From Roseomonas sp. (GTDB lineage Bacteria > Pseudomonadota > Alphaproteobacteria > Acetobacterales > Acetobacteraceae), in NCBI GenBank assembly GCA_020249925.1, contig JADCER010000005.1:186001-250000 (forward strand): a stretch of 64,000 bases of DNA. Reading direction: 5' to 3'. The notes below the pieces were generated by a model, which was not told the DNA's origin, made no database searches, and worked only from the letters and a program-made list of their open reading frames with translations. The position numbers and the translations under genes are program-made. Of the stretch, positions 20,167 to 30,453 are shown piece after piece. Each line of letters begins with the position of its first letter. Positions within the stretch are counted from its first letter, which is position 1.

Positions 20167-22887
20167 ATTCCCCAGCCGCTCCAATATCGCCGGCACATGC
20201 ACCTGATCGCCCTTGTAGTTCCCCGTCAGGGCATACATCACCAGATTGGTCCCGAAACGATAGGCCAGCACGCGTTGCCGCGCCCCGCCGGGGAGCGTCG
20301 CATGTGGGTGCTGGCCATTGCGGTCCATCGCCCAGGCCGCCGCCCAATCATGCCCGCCTAGGATCACCGGGCTCACGCTGTCATTGGCGCGGTCCTGATC
20401 GCGCGCCACCCAAACCTGCCCGCCGGCGAAACGCCCCGGCAATTCATTCAGCAAATAAAAGGCGCGATTCAGCACATGGTCTTCCGGCACCGGGGTCAGC
20501 GGCGGTATCGCCAAATCCCGCGTCACGCGCCGAAGTGCGGCGCGCGCGCTTTGCGCCATGCCCTCGCCCGAGCCCTGATCGCGCGTATCCATCAGGATAA
20601 TGCCGCCCTGGCGCATGAAATCATTCAGCGCCGCCACTGCTGTTGCATTGGGTGCAGGCGCATCGGGCAGGATGGGCCAATAAAGCAGCGGGTAGAAGGA
20701 AAGATCATCCTGCCCGGGCGTCACGCCATGGGGTTCGGCCAGCGCCGCCGCCGTGCGCCGATTGACGAAATCAGACAGCCCCGCAAGCCCGCTGCGAGAG
20801 GTTTCATCCACCGCCGCATCGCCGGTCTGGATATAGGCCAGGCGTGTCGCGAGTGCGGCGCTGCCATCAGCGCCTTGCGCGCTTACCTGCCACGGCACCA
20901 GCGCCAGCAGCACAAGCGCGGGCAGTGCCAAACGCCGTGGCCGCCAAAGCCCACGCAGGCCAAGGGCGGCAATCAACTCCACCAGGAAAAGCGCAAAGGC
21001 AGCAGCCAAAAGCCATGGCCCCAAATCACGTTCCGCCGCTTCACCGCCCAGCGTTTCCAGCCGGGCCGAAGCCGGCGGCGCGCTCATCAATTGCGGTGCG
21101 GGCAAATGGGATGAAAGGTTCAAGGCGCGGCGATAGGCGGCCTCACCTGCTGCGCCGGCCGGGCCATACCAGCCGGGCGGGTGGCGCGCCGATGCGCGGG
21201 TTTCTTCCAAGGCGCGCGCAGAAACCGGCGCGGCACCCGAAGGCGGCGCCCCAAGCCGGCCGAAACCATCGAGCGTTTCAAGTGGTGCCAAGGGCTGATC
21301 CGCCTCCCCAGCAGCTACCCCGGCGGAAAGTGCCACAAGCCGGCGCAGCATATCCACAAAAAGCACCGAAAGCGGCAGGTTCGACCATTCCGCCTGCGCG
21401 GTTACATGAAACAGCACAATCCGCCCGGCGCCGCGGGCCTCCGCCGTGACCAAGGGTGTGCCATCCGCCAGCCGCGCCCAGCTCCGTTCCGCCAAACGGG
21501 GCGATGGCTCGGCCAGCACCTGGCGCTCAATGGTGACCTCGGCGGGCGGCACCAGCCCCGCAAAGGGCGAATGATCGGGGAAGGGGGCCAGGGTTTGCGG
21601 CTTTTCCCAGGTCAGCATGCCGCCCAATTGGCGTTCCCCAGCGCGCAAGGGCACGGGCAGCAGCGTATCCTGCTTGGCCGCCAGCCGAGGCCCGGCGAAG
21701 CGGATCAGCGTGCCGCCTTGGCGCACCCAGGCATCGAGTGCTTCGCGTTCCTTCGGGTCCGCCAATTCGCGATCCGCCAGGATCAGCACGGAAAGCCGGC
21801 GCGCGAGCAGCGCTTCCGGCGTGCCGCGCCTGAGTTCCGCAAAGGGATCAAGCGCGCGCAGCAGATAGAAAAGCGGGCCGATCAGCGGCGCATCCGCCCC
21901 GGTATCCTCGGCCGCCGCAAGCCCCACCGGGCGGCGGCGGAAGCTTTCATCCAGCAGGAAAACCCCTGCCGCGCCGGCTTCAGGTTCCAATTCCAGCCGC
22001 ACCACCTGGTTGCGGATTTCGCTGGGGAGTTGCAGCACGGCCTCGGCGCTGCTTGCACCCGGCGCCAAAGCCAAATCAACCCGCGCGAGGCTGGCGCCAT
22101 CCCCGCCGCGCGCCAGGATCGCGACCTGCCCGGGCAGCGCCACCGGCGCCTGCAAAAGTTTTAGGCGTAGCCGATCCCCTTCCAGCACGGGCGGCGCGAT
22201 CACGCGCCGAGGTTCGGCCGGCGCCTGCATCAGGGTCAGCGGCCCGGCCGCAGCGAGGGTATTCAGCAAGGCTTGCGCATCCTGACCCGCGCCATGATCC
22301 AACCCATCAGTCAGGAAAATGCTTTCAAACCCGGCGGGATTGGCTGCGCGCAGCGTATTCAGCGCGGCGAGTGCGGCGGCGCGATCCGGCGTCCAGGGCT
22401 TGGGGCGCACGACCGCGAGGCGCGCGGCGGCTTCCTCGGCCGGGAGGAAGCTCAGCGGGTCAGCTTCACCTTGAAATGGCGTCGTGGTCAGCAGCGCCAC
22501 GGGGCGCGCTTCGCGCTTGGCAGCTTCCAGGATGCGCTGCGCATGGGTCATGCGTCGCGCCCAGTCTGGTGCCGAAGCCCAGCCATCATCCAGCACCAGC
22601 AGCAGTGGGCCGGATTGGCCGGTGCCAGCCATGGGCTGCCAGATGGGCCGAGCCAAGCCCAGAATAATCAGCCCCGCCACGATCAGGCGCAGCAACAGCA
22701 GCCACCAGGGTGTGCGCGCTGGCGTGGCCTCGGCCGGCTGCAATTCGCGCAAAATACGCGTGGGCGGGAAGATTTGGCGCTTGGGCGCGGGCGGCGTCAC
22801 CCTGAGCAGCCACCACAGCACTGGCAGCGCCGGTAGCGCCAGCAACAGCCAAGGGGCGGCGAAGCCGATGGGGCCGAGGGCCAGCAT
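20164..22887 (-). CDS. DUF4159 domain-containing protein with BatA-like N-terminus
   Basis: Membrane N-terminus (PWLLLALPALPVLWWLLRVTPPAPKRQIFPPTRIL), C-terminal DLSFYPLLYWPILPDAPAPNATAVAALNDFMRQGGIILMDTRD. Confidence 0.88.
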   Translation of the reverse strand: MLALGPIGFAAPWLLLALPALPVLWWLLRVTPPAPKRQIFPPTRILRELQPAEATPARTPWWLLLLRLIVAGLIILGLARPIWQPMAGTGQSGPLLLVLDDGWASAPDWARRMTHAQRILEAAKREARPVALLTTTPFQGEADPLSFLPAEEAAARLAVVRPKPWTPDRAAALAALNTLRAANPAGFESIFLTDGLDHGAGQDAQALLNTLAAAGPLTLMQAPAEPRRVIAPPVLEGDRLRLKLLQAPVALPGQVAILARGGDGASLARVDLALAPGASSAEAVLQLPSEIRNQVVRLELEPEAGAAGVFLLDESFRRRPVGLAAAEDTGADAPLIGPLFYLLRALDPFAELRRGTPEALLARRLSVLILADRELADPKEREALDAWVRQGGTLIRFAGPRLAAKQDTLLPVPLRAGERQLGGMLTWEKPQTLAPFPDHSPFAGLVPPAEVTIERQVLAEPSPRLAERSWARLADGTPLVTAEARGAGRIVLFHVTAQAEWSNLPLSVLFVDMLRRLVALSAGVAAGEADQPLAPLETLDGFGRLGAPPSGAAPVSARALEETRASARHPPGWYGPAGAAGEAAYRRALNLSSHLPAPQLMSAPPASARLETLGGEAAERDLGPWLLAAAFALFLVELIAALGLRGLWRPRRLALPALVLLALVPWQVSAQGADGSAALATRLAYIQTGDAAVDETSRSGLAGLSDFVNRRTAAALAEPHGVTPGQDDLSFYPLLYWPILPDAPAPNATAVAALNDFMRQGGIILMDTRDQGSGEGMAQSARAALRRVTRDLAIPPLTPVPEDHVLNRAFYLLNELPGRFAGGQVWVARDQDRANDSVSPVILGGHDWAAAWAMDRNGQHPHATLPGGARQRVLAYRFGTNLVMYALTGNYKGDQVHVPAILERLGN

Positions 22888-23747
22888 CAGCCTGCCTCCA
22901 ACCGCTGAAACAGCGCGAGCAAGGCAAGCTCTGGCGGCTGATCCGTGCGATGGGTGGCGAAGCTGAAACCAAGCGACAGCGCCATGGCCGCGAGACCCTC
23001 CCGATGCCGGGCAAGTGCGGCCTGATAGGCGCCACGCAAAGCCTCGGTCCGGGGTATCGGGGCGGGGGCACCGCCCGAGGGGTCTTCAAAGCGGATATGG
23101 CCGGCGAAGGGCAGGGTTTCCTCAGCGGGGTCGAGGATTTGCAGCAGATGCCCACGCAGACCCTGCGCTGCCAAACCGGCCAATGCGGCGCGGGTTTCTT
23201 CAAGCGGGGCCAGGAAATCACTGAACAGCACCACGCGCGCATGGCGCGGCAGGCGGGGATCGGCGGGAATTGGCGGCTGTTCGGGCAGAAAGCCTGCCAA
23301 GGGCGCCAGCGCGGCACGGCCGATAAAGGCGCGCGGGGCGCCAAAGCCGCGCACCCTTTCGCCGCCACGCAGCAGTAGCGCTGCCAGTGCAAGGAAAAGC
23401 ATCTCGGCGCGTTCCTGCTTAAGCGGCAGCGTATCGCGGCTGCGCCAGGCCATGCCGGGGCCTCGGGCGGACCAAAGCGCCACGGTTTGCGCCGCTTCCC
23501 ATTCGGTTTCACGGATGAATACGCGATCAGACCGCGCGGATTGCCGCCAATCCACCCGCGCTGCCGCATCGCCCGGCAGATAGGGTCGGAATTGCCAAAA
23601 CGCGTCACCCTGGCCGGACCGGCGCCTGCCATGCACCCCTTGCATCACGGTGGCCGCAATGCGTTCGGCCTTCACCACCAAAGGCGGCAAGCGGGCGCCG
23701 AGAGCCTCGGCCCGCGCCGTTACGATGTTATGCGCGGCCTCAGCCAA
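22887..23747 (-). CDS. DUF58 domain-containing protein
   Basis: GRRRSGQGDAFWQFRPYLPGDAAARVDWRQSARSDRVFIRETEWEAAQTV. Confidence 0.92.
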   Translation of the reverse strand: MAEAAHNIVTARAEALGARLPPLVVKAERIAATVMQGVHGRRRSGQGDAFWQFRPYLPGDAAARVDWRQSARSDRVFIRETEWEAAQTVALWSARGPGMAWRSRDTLPLKQERAEMLFLALAALLLRGGERVRGFGAPRAFIGRAALAPLAGFLPEQPPIPADPRLPRHARVVLFSDFLAPLEETRAALAGLAAQGLRGHLLQILDPAEETLPFAGHIRFEDPSGGAPAPIPRTEALRGAYQAALARHREGLAAMALSLGFSFATHRTDQPPELALLALFQRLEAG

Positions 23748-24744
23748 GATCAGCCTTCAGCGCGGCGATCACATCGGCAAGCTTGGCCCCTTCCGCCCGC
23801 GCGGCGAAATTGAGCGCCATGCGGTGGCGTAGCACGGGTTCGGCCAGGGCCAGCACGTCATCCAGCGATGGTGAAAGCCGCCCATCCAAAACGGCGCGGG
23901 CACGGCTGGCCAGCATCAGCGCCTGAGCCGCACGCGGGCCGGGACCCCAGGCCAGGCTATCACGCACAATCGGCAGGCTGGCGGTTTCAGGCCGCGCGCC
24001 GCGCACGAGGCGCAGGATCGCTTCCAGCACCTTTTCACCCACCGGCATCCGGCGGATCAGGGCTTGCGCGGCCATCAATTCAGCGGCGGTCAGCGCCTGG
24101 GGCGGGGGTGCTTCTGGTGCGCCGGTGGTCGCCAACAGCATGGCGCGTTCCGCGGCCTCATCCGGGTAGGTGATGGCGATTTCAAGCAGGAAGCGGTCAA
24201 GCTGCGCTTCCGGCAGGGGGTAGGTGCCTTCCTGTTCAATCGGGTTTTGCGTTGCCAGCACGTGAAAGGGCCGCGGCAGGGGGTGTATTTCCCCGGCAAT
24301 CGCCACGCGCTGTTCCTGCATGGCCTGCAAAAGGGCGGATTGCGTGCGGGGCGAGGCGCGGTTGATTTCATCGGCCATCAGCAATTGGCAGAAGATCGGC
24401 CCCTTCAGGAAGCGAAAGCCCCGCCGGCCATCGGCCTGGTCTTCCAGCACCTCACTGCCCAGGATATCGGCCGGCATCAGATCGGGCGTGAATTGCACAC
24501 GCCTCGCATCCAGCCCCATCACCTGACCGAGCGTTTCCACCAGGCGGGTCTTGCCCAGACCCGGCACCCCCACCAGCAGCACATGCCCGCCAGAGAGCAG
24601 CCCGATCAGGCTTTGTTCCACCACATCGCCCTGGCCATAGATGGCCGCGCCGATGGCGGCCCTGACGCCAGCCAGCTTTTGGCCCAGTTTTTCAACTTCC
24701 TGCACCAGGAATGTCGCTTCCTGAGCTTCAGCACCTTCACGCAT
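23740..24744 (-). CDS. MoxR family AAA+ ATPase
   Basis: LLVGVPGLGKTRLVETL Walker A, ADEINRASPRTQSALLQAMQEQRV, FHVLATQNPIEQEGTYPLPEAQLDRFLLEI. Confidence 0.96.
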   Translation of the reverse strand: MREGAEAQEATFLVQEVEKLGQKLAGVRAAIGAAIYGQGDVVEQSLIGLLSGGHVLLVGVPGLGKTRLVETLGQVMGLDARRVQFTPDLMPADILGSEVLEDQADGRRGFRFLKGPIFCQLLMADEINRASPRTQSALLQAMQEQRVAIAGEIHPLPRPFHVLATQNPIEQEGTYPLPEAQLDRFLLEIAITYPDEAAERAMLLATTGAPEAPPPQALTAAELMAAQALIRRMPVGEKVLEAILRLVRGARPETASLPIVRDSLAWGPGPRAAQALMLASRARAVLDGRLSPSLDDVLALAEPVLRHRMALNFAARAEGAKLADVIAALKADLG

Positions 24745-24849
24745 GCGGGATAGGCTCCCTATATTGCTGGCATCGGGTTTCGGGACTCGTCCCCGCCTTT
24801 GGTGAGGTTGGGTGGCTTGGGGTCATACGGCAAGGGTCGAGCATAGATT

Positions 24850-25443
24850 ATGGCGTTTCAGGATGCGGCGAAAGGACGAAATCACGCGCATGCCGATGTG
24901 ATGGAAGGGCGCGCGCCCCGCCAGCCGCATGATGTGGGTGACCTTGCCATCCGTATCGCCCGCGACGGCACCTGGTATTATCGCGGCAGCCCGATTGCCC
25001 GGAAGGAAATGGTCTGCTTGTTCGGTTCGGTGCTGAAGCGCGGCGCCGATGGGTCCTATATCCTGGAAACCCCGGTGGAGCGCGGCCGGATCGAGGTTGA
25101 GGACGCGCCCTTCATCGCCGTTGAACTGTTCTGGCGCGATTGTGATTGCGGCGATGGCGCGCCGCGCCAATGCCTCAGCTTCCGCACCAACCTGGATGAA
25201 ATGGTGACCGCCGATGCGGAACATCCAATCCGCGTGCATCTTGACCCCGTCAGCCGCGAACCGCGCCCCTATATCACCGTCCGCCCGGGGCTTGAGGCGC
25301 GGATCAATCGCGCTGTCTTCTATGAATTGGTGGCGCTGGCTCAGCCCGAGACATTGAATGGCCGCCAGGTGCTTGGCGTTTGGAGCGAGGGGATGTTCTT
25401 CCCCATAGATGAAGCGCCCATCCTGGATCTGCCGGAAGCGTGA
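24850..25443 (+). CDS. DUF1285 domain-containing protein
   Basis: GTWYYRGSPIARKEMVCLFGSVLKRGADGSYILETPVERGRIEVEDAPFIAVEL. Confidence 0.88.
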   Translation: MAFQDAAKGRNHAHADVMEGRAPRQPHDVGDLAIRIARDGTWYYRGSPIARKEMVCLFGSVLKRGADGSYILETPVERGRIEVEDAPFIAVELFWRDCDCGDGAPRQCLSFRTNLDEMVTADAEHPIRVHLDPVSREPRPYITVRPGLEARINRAVFYELVALAQPETLNGRQVLGVWSEGMFFPIDEAPILDLPEA

Positions 25444-26060
25444 GCGGGCAATTCGCGTTTCCGCTGACGGTTGCAGCGCTGCAGGCGCGCATCGCTGACC
25501 CCTTACGGTTACGCGCGGATCGGCCTGCACCAAGGGAAGATGTGGAACGCGCCGCGCGCGCCGGGGGGCGCATGACGCCGGCGGCAGTGCTGGTGCCGCT
25601 GGTGCTGCACCCGGAACCAACGGTGCTGCTCACCTTACGTTCCGCTGATTTGAAGGCGCATGCAGGGCAGGTTTCCTTCCCAGGTGGTCGGCTTGAAGCA
25701 GGCGAGGACCCCGTCACGGCGGCGCTGCGGGAGGCTGAGGAAGAAATCGGCCTGCATTCTGGCTTGCCGGAGATTGTCGGCGAATTGCCGCCCTTGCTGA
25801 CCGGCACGGGCTTTTTGGTAACGCCGGTGGTGGCGCTGCTCCGCCCGCCCTTTGCGCTGAAGCCTGATCCGGGGGAAGTGGCGGAGACATTCGAATATCC
25901 TCTGGCCCATGTGACCGATCCCGCCAAGCCTGAACGCCGGTCGCGCGAATTTCGCGGCGAGACGCGGGAATTCTGGGTTTGGCCGCATGAACGCCACTAC
26001 ATCTGGGGCGCTACCGCTTCCGTATTGGTGACGCTTGCTTCTGTGCTGCGCGAAGATTGA
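25440..26060 (+). CDS. NUDIX hydrolase, CoA pyrophosphatase type
   Basis: GGRLEAGEDPVTAALREAEEEIGL NUDIX box; LTLRSADLKAHAGQVSFPGG; GTG start overlapping the previous stop. Confidence 0.92.
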   Translation: MSGQFAFPLTVAALQARIADPLRLRADRPAPREDVERAARAGGRMTPAAVLVPLVLHPEPTVLLTLRSADLKAHAGQVSFPGGRLEAGEDPVTAALREAEEEIGLHSGLPEIVGELPPLLTGTGFLVTPVVALLRPPFALKPDPGEVAETFEYPLAHVTDPAKPERRSREFRGETREFWVWPHERHYIWGATASVLVTLASVLRED

Positions 26061-26090
26061 GCGCTTGCCATGCGCGGATAGAATAAGCCC

Positions 26091-26339
26091 GTGCCCTATC
26101 TGATCGAAGCCCTGCTGTTCCTCGCACCTTTCGCGGCGTTTTTTTTCTGGCGCCGGCTGAACCCCGGGCGCGAGCCAGGTAATATATTGCTCGTGCTGGC
26201 GGGCTGCGGCGCGGCGCTGATGCTGGCCGGCGCGCTTTGGTATGGGCTGTCACGCGCCAGCGCGCCGGGGTCGAAATACGTCCCCGCGCGCATTGACGGC
26301 ACCGAAATCACGCCGGGCCATATGGAGCCGCGGCGATGA
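26091..26339 (+). CDS. Small membrane protein (DUF6111-like)
   Basis: 82 aa with two hydrophobic segments; overlaps the cca start by 4 bp; GTG start. Confidence 0.68.
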   Translation: MPYLIEALLFLAPFAAFFFWRRLNPGREPGNILLVLAGCGAALMLAGALWYGLSRASAPGSKYVPARIDGTEITPGHMEPRR

Positions 26340-27550
26340 CCGGCACTGAACAGCGCCTAGAGCAGCTGCCAGCATTCCTGACCGCGCCTGCCACGGCCAA
26401 GGTTTTGGCCTCTCTACCCGGCAGCCGTGCGGTGGGTGGCGCGGTGCGCGATGCCTTGGCGGGCTTGCCGGTTGCGGATGTGGATGTCGCGGCGCCACTG
26501 CCGCCTGAGGAGATCATCGCGCGCTTGAGCGCTGCCGGCTGCAAGGTGTTTGAGACCGGGCTGGCGCATGGCACGGTAACCGCGGTGTGGGACCATCAGC
26601 CGATTGAGGTAACGGCGCTTAGGCGTGATGTGCTGACCGATGGCCGCCATGCCGAAGTGGCCTGGACGACAGATTGGCGCGAAGACGCGGCGCGGCGTGA
26701 TTTCACCATCAATGCCATGTCGCTTGGCGCCGATGGCGTGCTGCATGATTATTTCGGTGGGCGCGCAGATTTGGCGCGTGGCGTGGTGCGGTTTGTGGGT
26801 GATCCAGAGACGCGTTTGGCCGAGGATTATCTACGGTTACTGCGGTTTTTTCGCTTTCACGCGCGCTACGGCAAGGGCGCACCGGATGCGGCGGCGTTGC
26901 GCGCCATACGCGCGGCCATCCCCGGCCTTGCGCGGCTTTCCGTTGAGCGTATCTGGATGGAAATCAAGCGCATCCTGATGGTGGCGGAACCTGTGTCCGC
27001 GCTGCGCCTGATGGCGGAGCTTGGCGTGCTGCCCGCTATCCTGCCGGAAATCGCTGCGCCGGATATTGAATGCGTCGCGCGGCTGGTAGCATTCGGCGCG
27101 CCGGCGGAACCCTTGCTGCGGCTTGCGGCTTTGGGCGGTGCAGCGCCTGGGCTTGCGGCGCGCTTGAAGTTTTCATTGGCTGAGACTCGCGCGCTGCGCT
27201 TCTTGCAGGAAGCCGAAATGCCCGATGCGGCGGTTGACGCGGCAGAATTTCGCCGTTGGCGCGCGCGCCATGCGGCGGTGGCGTTGGAAACGCAGGAAGC
27301 CGCGCTGTGGTTGGCGGATGCGCGGGATGGTGCCGCGCCGCTGCGCGCTGGGCTGCGCGCCACATTGCACGCGGAAGCCGCGCCGATTTTTCCCTTACAG
27401 GGGCGTGATCTTTTGGCAGAAGGTGCTACCCCCGGCCCCGCACTCGGCGCGCTATTGGCGCGGGTGGAAGCCTTTTGGATCGCAGGCGGCTGTACCGCCG
27501 ATCACGCCGCCTGCCTTGTTGAGGCAAAACGGCTGATGGCTCGCCCCTGA
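26336..27550 (+). CDS. cca: CCA tRNA nucleotidyltransferase / poly(A) polymerase family
   Basis: AVGGAVRDALAGLPVADVDVAA, DWREDAARRDFTINAMSLGADG, RLAEDYLRLLRFFRFHARYG. Confidence 0.95.
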   Translation: MTGTEQRLEQLPAFLTAPATAKVLASLPGSRAVGGAVRDALAGLPVADVDVAAPLPPEEIIARLSAAGCKVFETGLAHGTVTAVWDHQPIEVTALRRDVLTDGRHAEVAWTTDWREDAARRDFTINAMSLGADGVLHDYFGGRADLARGVVRFVGDPETRLAEDYLRLLRFFRFHARYGKGAPDAAALRAIRAAIPGLARLSVERIWMEIKRILMVAEPVSALRLMAELGVLPAILPEIAAPDIECVARLVAFGAPAEPLLRLAALGGAAPGLAARLKFSLAETRALRFLQEAEMPDAAVDAAEFRRWRARHAAVALETQEAALWLADARDGAAPLRAGLRATLHAEAAPIFPLQGRDLLAEGATPGPALGALLARVEAFWIAGGCTADHAACLVEAKRLMARP

Positions 27551-27558
27551 CAGGCGGC

Positions 27559-28968
27559 TTACCCCGGCAGCATCTTGCCGGGGTTCATCAGGCTATCGGG
27601 GTCAATCGCGCCCTTGATGGCGCGCATCACATCAAGCGCCACCGGGTCCTTCAGCGATGCCATGGCGTGGCGCTTGGATTGGCCAATGCCATGTTCGGCG
27701 CTGAAGCTGCCGCCCATTTCCACCGCAATGCTATTCACCAGCGATTCCAGCCCCGCCGCGCGCGATGCCCAATCCTTGTAGTCCATTCCCTTCGGCGCCC
27801 CCATGCCGAGATGGATATTCCCATCCCCGGCATGGCCGATCATGAACAGCTCGCCTTCCGGCCAATTGGCGACCAATTCCTGTTCAACACGCGCGAGGAA
27901 GCGCGGCACGGATGAAACCGGCACGGCGGTATCGGTGCCGACATAAGGCCCGTTGCGGCGCTGACAATCCGGATAGTCTTCCCGAATACGCCAAAAGCCG
28001 GCGCGCTGATCCTCATTCGCCGCCAGCACGGCATCGGTGCAATCGCCCGCTTCCGCCGCTTCCGCCAGCGTGTCTTCCAGCATTTCCTTGAGCGGCACGG
28101 CTGGGTGCGCGGCAGCGATTTCCACCATGACATACCAGGGGCTTTCGAGTGCCATCGGCATGCGTGTGCGCAGCCCATAGCGTTCCACCACCTGCATGCA
28201 TTCCTTGCGGATCAATTCAAAGGCAATCACATCCGCGCCCGATTCCAACATGCGCGACAAAAGCGACAGTGCTGCATCGGGCGATGGCACGGCGACAAAG
28301 GCGGTCTCCACGCGCTTAAGCGCCGGCACCAGGCGCAGCGCGGCCGCCGTGATGATGCCAAGCGTGCCTTCGCCCCCAAGGAACAAATGGCGCAGCGCAT
28401 AGCCGCTATTGTCCTTGCGCACCCGGCGCAAATCATTCAGCACCCGCCCATCAGGCAGCACCACTTCAAGCCCCAGCACCAGATCGCGCGCATTGCCCCA
28501 GCGAATGGTGCGAATGCCGCCCGCATTGGTGGAAAGCGCCCCACCCACCATGGCCGAGCCCTGCGCGCCCCAGGAAAGCGGGAAAAGCCGCCCGGCTGCC
28601 GCCGCTGCTTCCTGCACATTCTGGATGATGCAGCCTGCTTCCGCGACCAGGGAGAAATCCTTGGCATCCACATCGCGGATGCGATTCAGCCGCTCCAGGC
28701 TCATCACTACCGCAGGCGGGCCGTTATCCTGCACCACCGCCCCGCCACAAAGCCCGGTGCGCCCGCCGGCTGGCACAATGGCCAGCCCGGCGGCTGCGCA
28801 GGCGCGGACAGAGGCCGAAACCTCCTCAACCGAGCCCGGGCGCAGCACGGCGCGCGGCGTGCCGCGATAGGTTCCGCGCCAATCCACCGCGTAAGGGGCG
28901 ATATCGGCATCCTCAATGAGGCAATTCTTCGGCCCCACGATAGGGGCGAGCAATTCGGCAGGGTTCAT
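27559..28968 (-). CDS. FAD-binding oxidoreductase (GlcD/D-lactate dehydrogenase-like)
   Basis: VPAGGRTGLCGGAVVQDNGPPAVVMSLERLNRI, FGGEGTLGIITAA-type motif, GHAGDGNIHLGM, FSAEHGIGQSKR. Confidence 0.93.
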   Translation of the reverse strand: MNPAELLAPIVGPKNCLIEDADIAPYAVDWRGTYRGTPRAVLRPGSVEEVSASVRACAAAGLAIVPAGGRTGLCGGAVVQDNGPPAVVMSLERLNRIRDVDAKDFSLVAEAGCIIQNVQEAAAAAGRLFPLSWGAQGSAMVGGALSTNAGGIRTIRWGNARDLVLGLEVVLPDGRVLNDLRRVRKDNSGYALRHLFLGGEGTLGIITAAALRLVPALKRVETAFVAVPSPDAALSLLSRMLESGADVIAFELIRKECMQVVERYGLRTRMPMALESPWYVMVEIAAAHPAVPLKEMLEDTLAEAAEAGDCTDAVLAANEDQRAGFWRIREDYPDCQRRNGPYVGTDTAVPVSSVPRFLARVEQELVANWPEGELFMIGHAGDGNIHLGMGAPKGMDYKDWASRAAGLESLVNSIAVEMGGSFSAEHGIGQSKRHAMASLKDPVALDVMRAIKGAIDPDSLMNPGKMLPG

Positions 28969-29010
28969 GGGGGAATACTTCCCCCGTTAGGCCGCTCGGT
29001 CAAACGGGCT

Positions 29011-29070
29011 TTTGTTTGGTCGCATTTTCCGAGTCGCCAAGCGGTTCCGCTTGGCTTGAAAATGCTCCGC
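29011..29070 (+). repeat. Dispersed intergenic hairpin element, copy B
   Basis: TTTGGTCGCATTTTCcgagtcGCCAAGCGgttcCGCTTGGCttGAAAATGCTCCGC; two perfect 8-bp stems. Confidence 0.9.
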
Positions 29071-29127
29071 TTGACTGCCCGCCCTGGGCGCTTCAAGCAC
29101 AGGGCAGAAGCCGGAAAGGGGTAGGAC

Positions 29128-30435
29128 ATGGCGCGTTTTCTGAAGCGGGGTCGGGATGCGGATGCGGTGGCGGAAGATGACGCCAAGGTGCGCGCGACGG
29201 TCGAAAACATCCTGGCCGATATCAAGGCGCGCGGTGATGCCGCGGTGCGAGAGCTTTCCATCCGCTTCGACAAATGGGACCGGCAGAATTTCCGCCTGAG
29301 CGAAGGCGAAATCCAGGCCTGCCTTGATCAGCTCACGCCGCGCGACCTGGAAGATATCCGCTTTGCGCAGACCCAGGTGCGCAATTTCGCCGAACATCAA
29401 AAGGCGGCTTTGCGCGATATTGAGGTGGAAACCCTGCCCGGCGTGGTGCTGGGGCACCGCAATATCCCGGTCAATTCGGTTGGCTGCTATGTGCCTGGCG
29501 GCAAATATCCGTTGCTCGCTTCGGCTCATATGTCGGTGGTGACGGCCAAGGTCGCGGGCTGCAAGCGCATCATCACCTGTGCGCCACCTTTTGAAGGCCG
29601 GCCCGCGCCCGCCATTGTGGCGGCGCAGCATCTGGCCGGCGCGGATGAGATCTATTGCCTGGGCGGCATTCAGGCGGTGGGCGCCATGGCTCTGGGGACG
29701 GAGAGCATTTCGCCCGTGGATATGCTGGTCGGGCCCGGCAATGCCTTTGTCGCGGAAGCCAAGCGCCAGCTTTACGGGCGCGTTGGCATTGATCTTTTCG
29801 CTGGCCCCACCGAAACCCTGATCATCGCTGATGAAACCGTGGATGGTGAGATTTGCGCAACTGATCTTTTGGGCCAGGCGGAACACGGCCCGAATTCACC
29901 GGCGGTGCTGCTGACCACTTCCGAAAAACTGGCGCGCGAGACAATGGCCGAGGTTGAACGCCTGCTGGGTATCCTGCCCACCGCCGCCATCGCCCGCAAA
30001 GCCTGGGAAGATTATGGTGAGGTCATCATCTGCGACAGCGAAGATGAAATGGTGGCGGAGGCTGATCGCATCGCATCCGAACATGTGCAGGTCATGACGC
30101 GCGATCCGGATTATTTTTTGCAGCACATGACAAATTACGGCGCGCTGTTCCTGGGCCCGCGCACCAATGTTTCCTATGGCGATAAGGTGATCGGCACCAA
30201 CCATACTTTGCCCACGAAAAAATCCGCGCGCTACACGGGCGGGCTATGGGTCGGCAAATTCATGAAGACCTGCACCTATCAGCGCGTGCTGACGGATGAG
30301 GCCTCCGCCATGATCGGCGAATATTGCTCTCGCCTATGCATGCTGGAAGGTTTCGCGGGCCATGCAGAACAGGCGAATATCCGCGTGCGCCGCTATGGCG
30401 GGCGTAATATTCCCTATGCCACCGCGGCGGATTGA
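29128..30435 (+). CDS. hisD: Histidinol dehydrogenase
   Basis: [82 protein letters not shown]. Confidence 0.97.
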   Translation: MARFLKRGRDADAVAEDDAKVRATVENILADIKARGDAAVRELSIRFDKWDRQNFRLSEGEIQACLDQLTPRDLEDIRFAQTQVRNFAEHQKAALRDIEVETLPGVVLGHRNIPVNSVGCYVPGGKYPLLASAHMSVVTAKVAGCKRIITCAPPFEGRPAPAIVAAQHLAGADEIYCLGGIQAVGAMALGTESISPVDMLVGPGNAFVAEAKRQLYGRVGIDLFAGPTETLIIADETVDGEICATDLLGQAEHGPNSPAVLLTTSEKLARETMAEVERLLGILPTAAIARKAWEDYGEVIICDSEDEMVAEADRIASEHVQVMTRDPDYFLQHMTNYGALFLGPRTNVSYGDKVIGTNHTLPTKKSARYTGGLWVGKFMKTCTYQRVLTDEASAMIGEYCSRLCMLEGFAGHAEQANIRVRRYGGRNIPYATAAD

Positions 30436-30453
30436 AGCGGGGCGGCGCAGCGG

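Noticed and set aside
21181-22164. 327-aa + strand ORF antisense to the DUF4159 gene
   Set aside because: Arg/Gln/His-rich translation without domains, opposite a well-supported gene.
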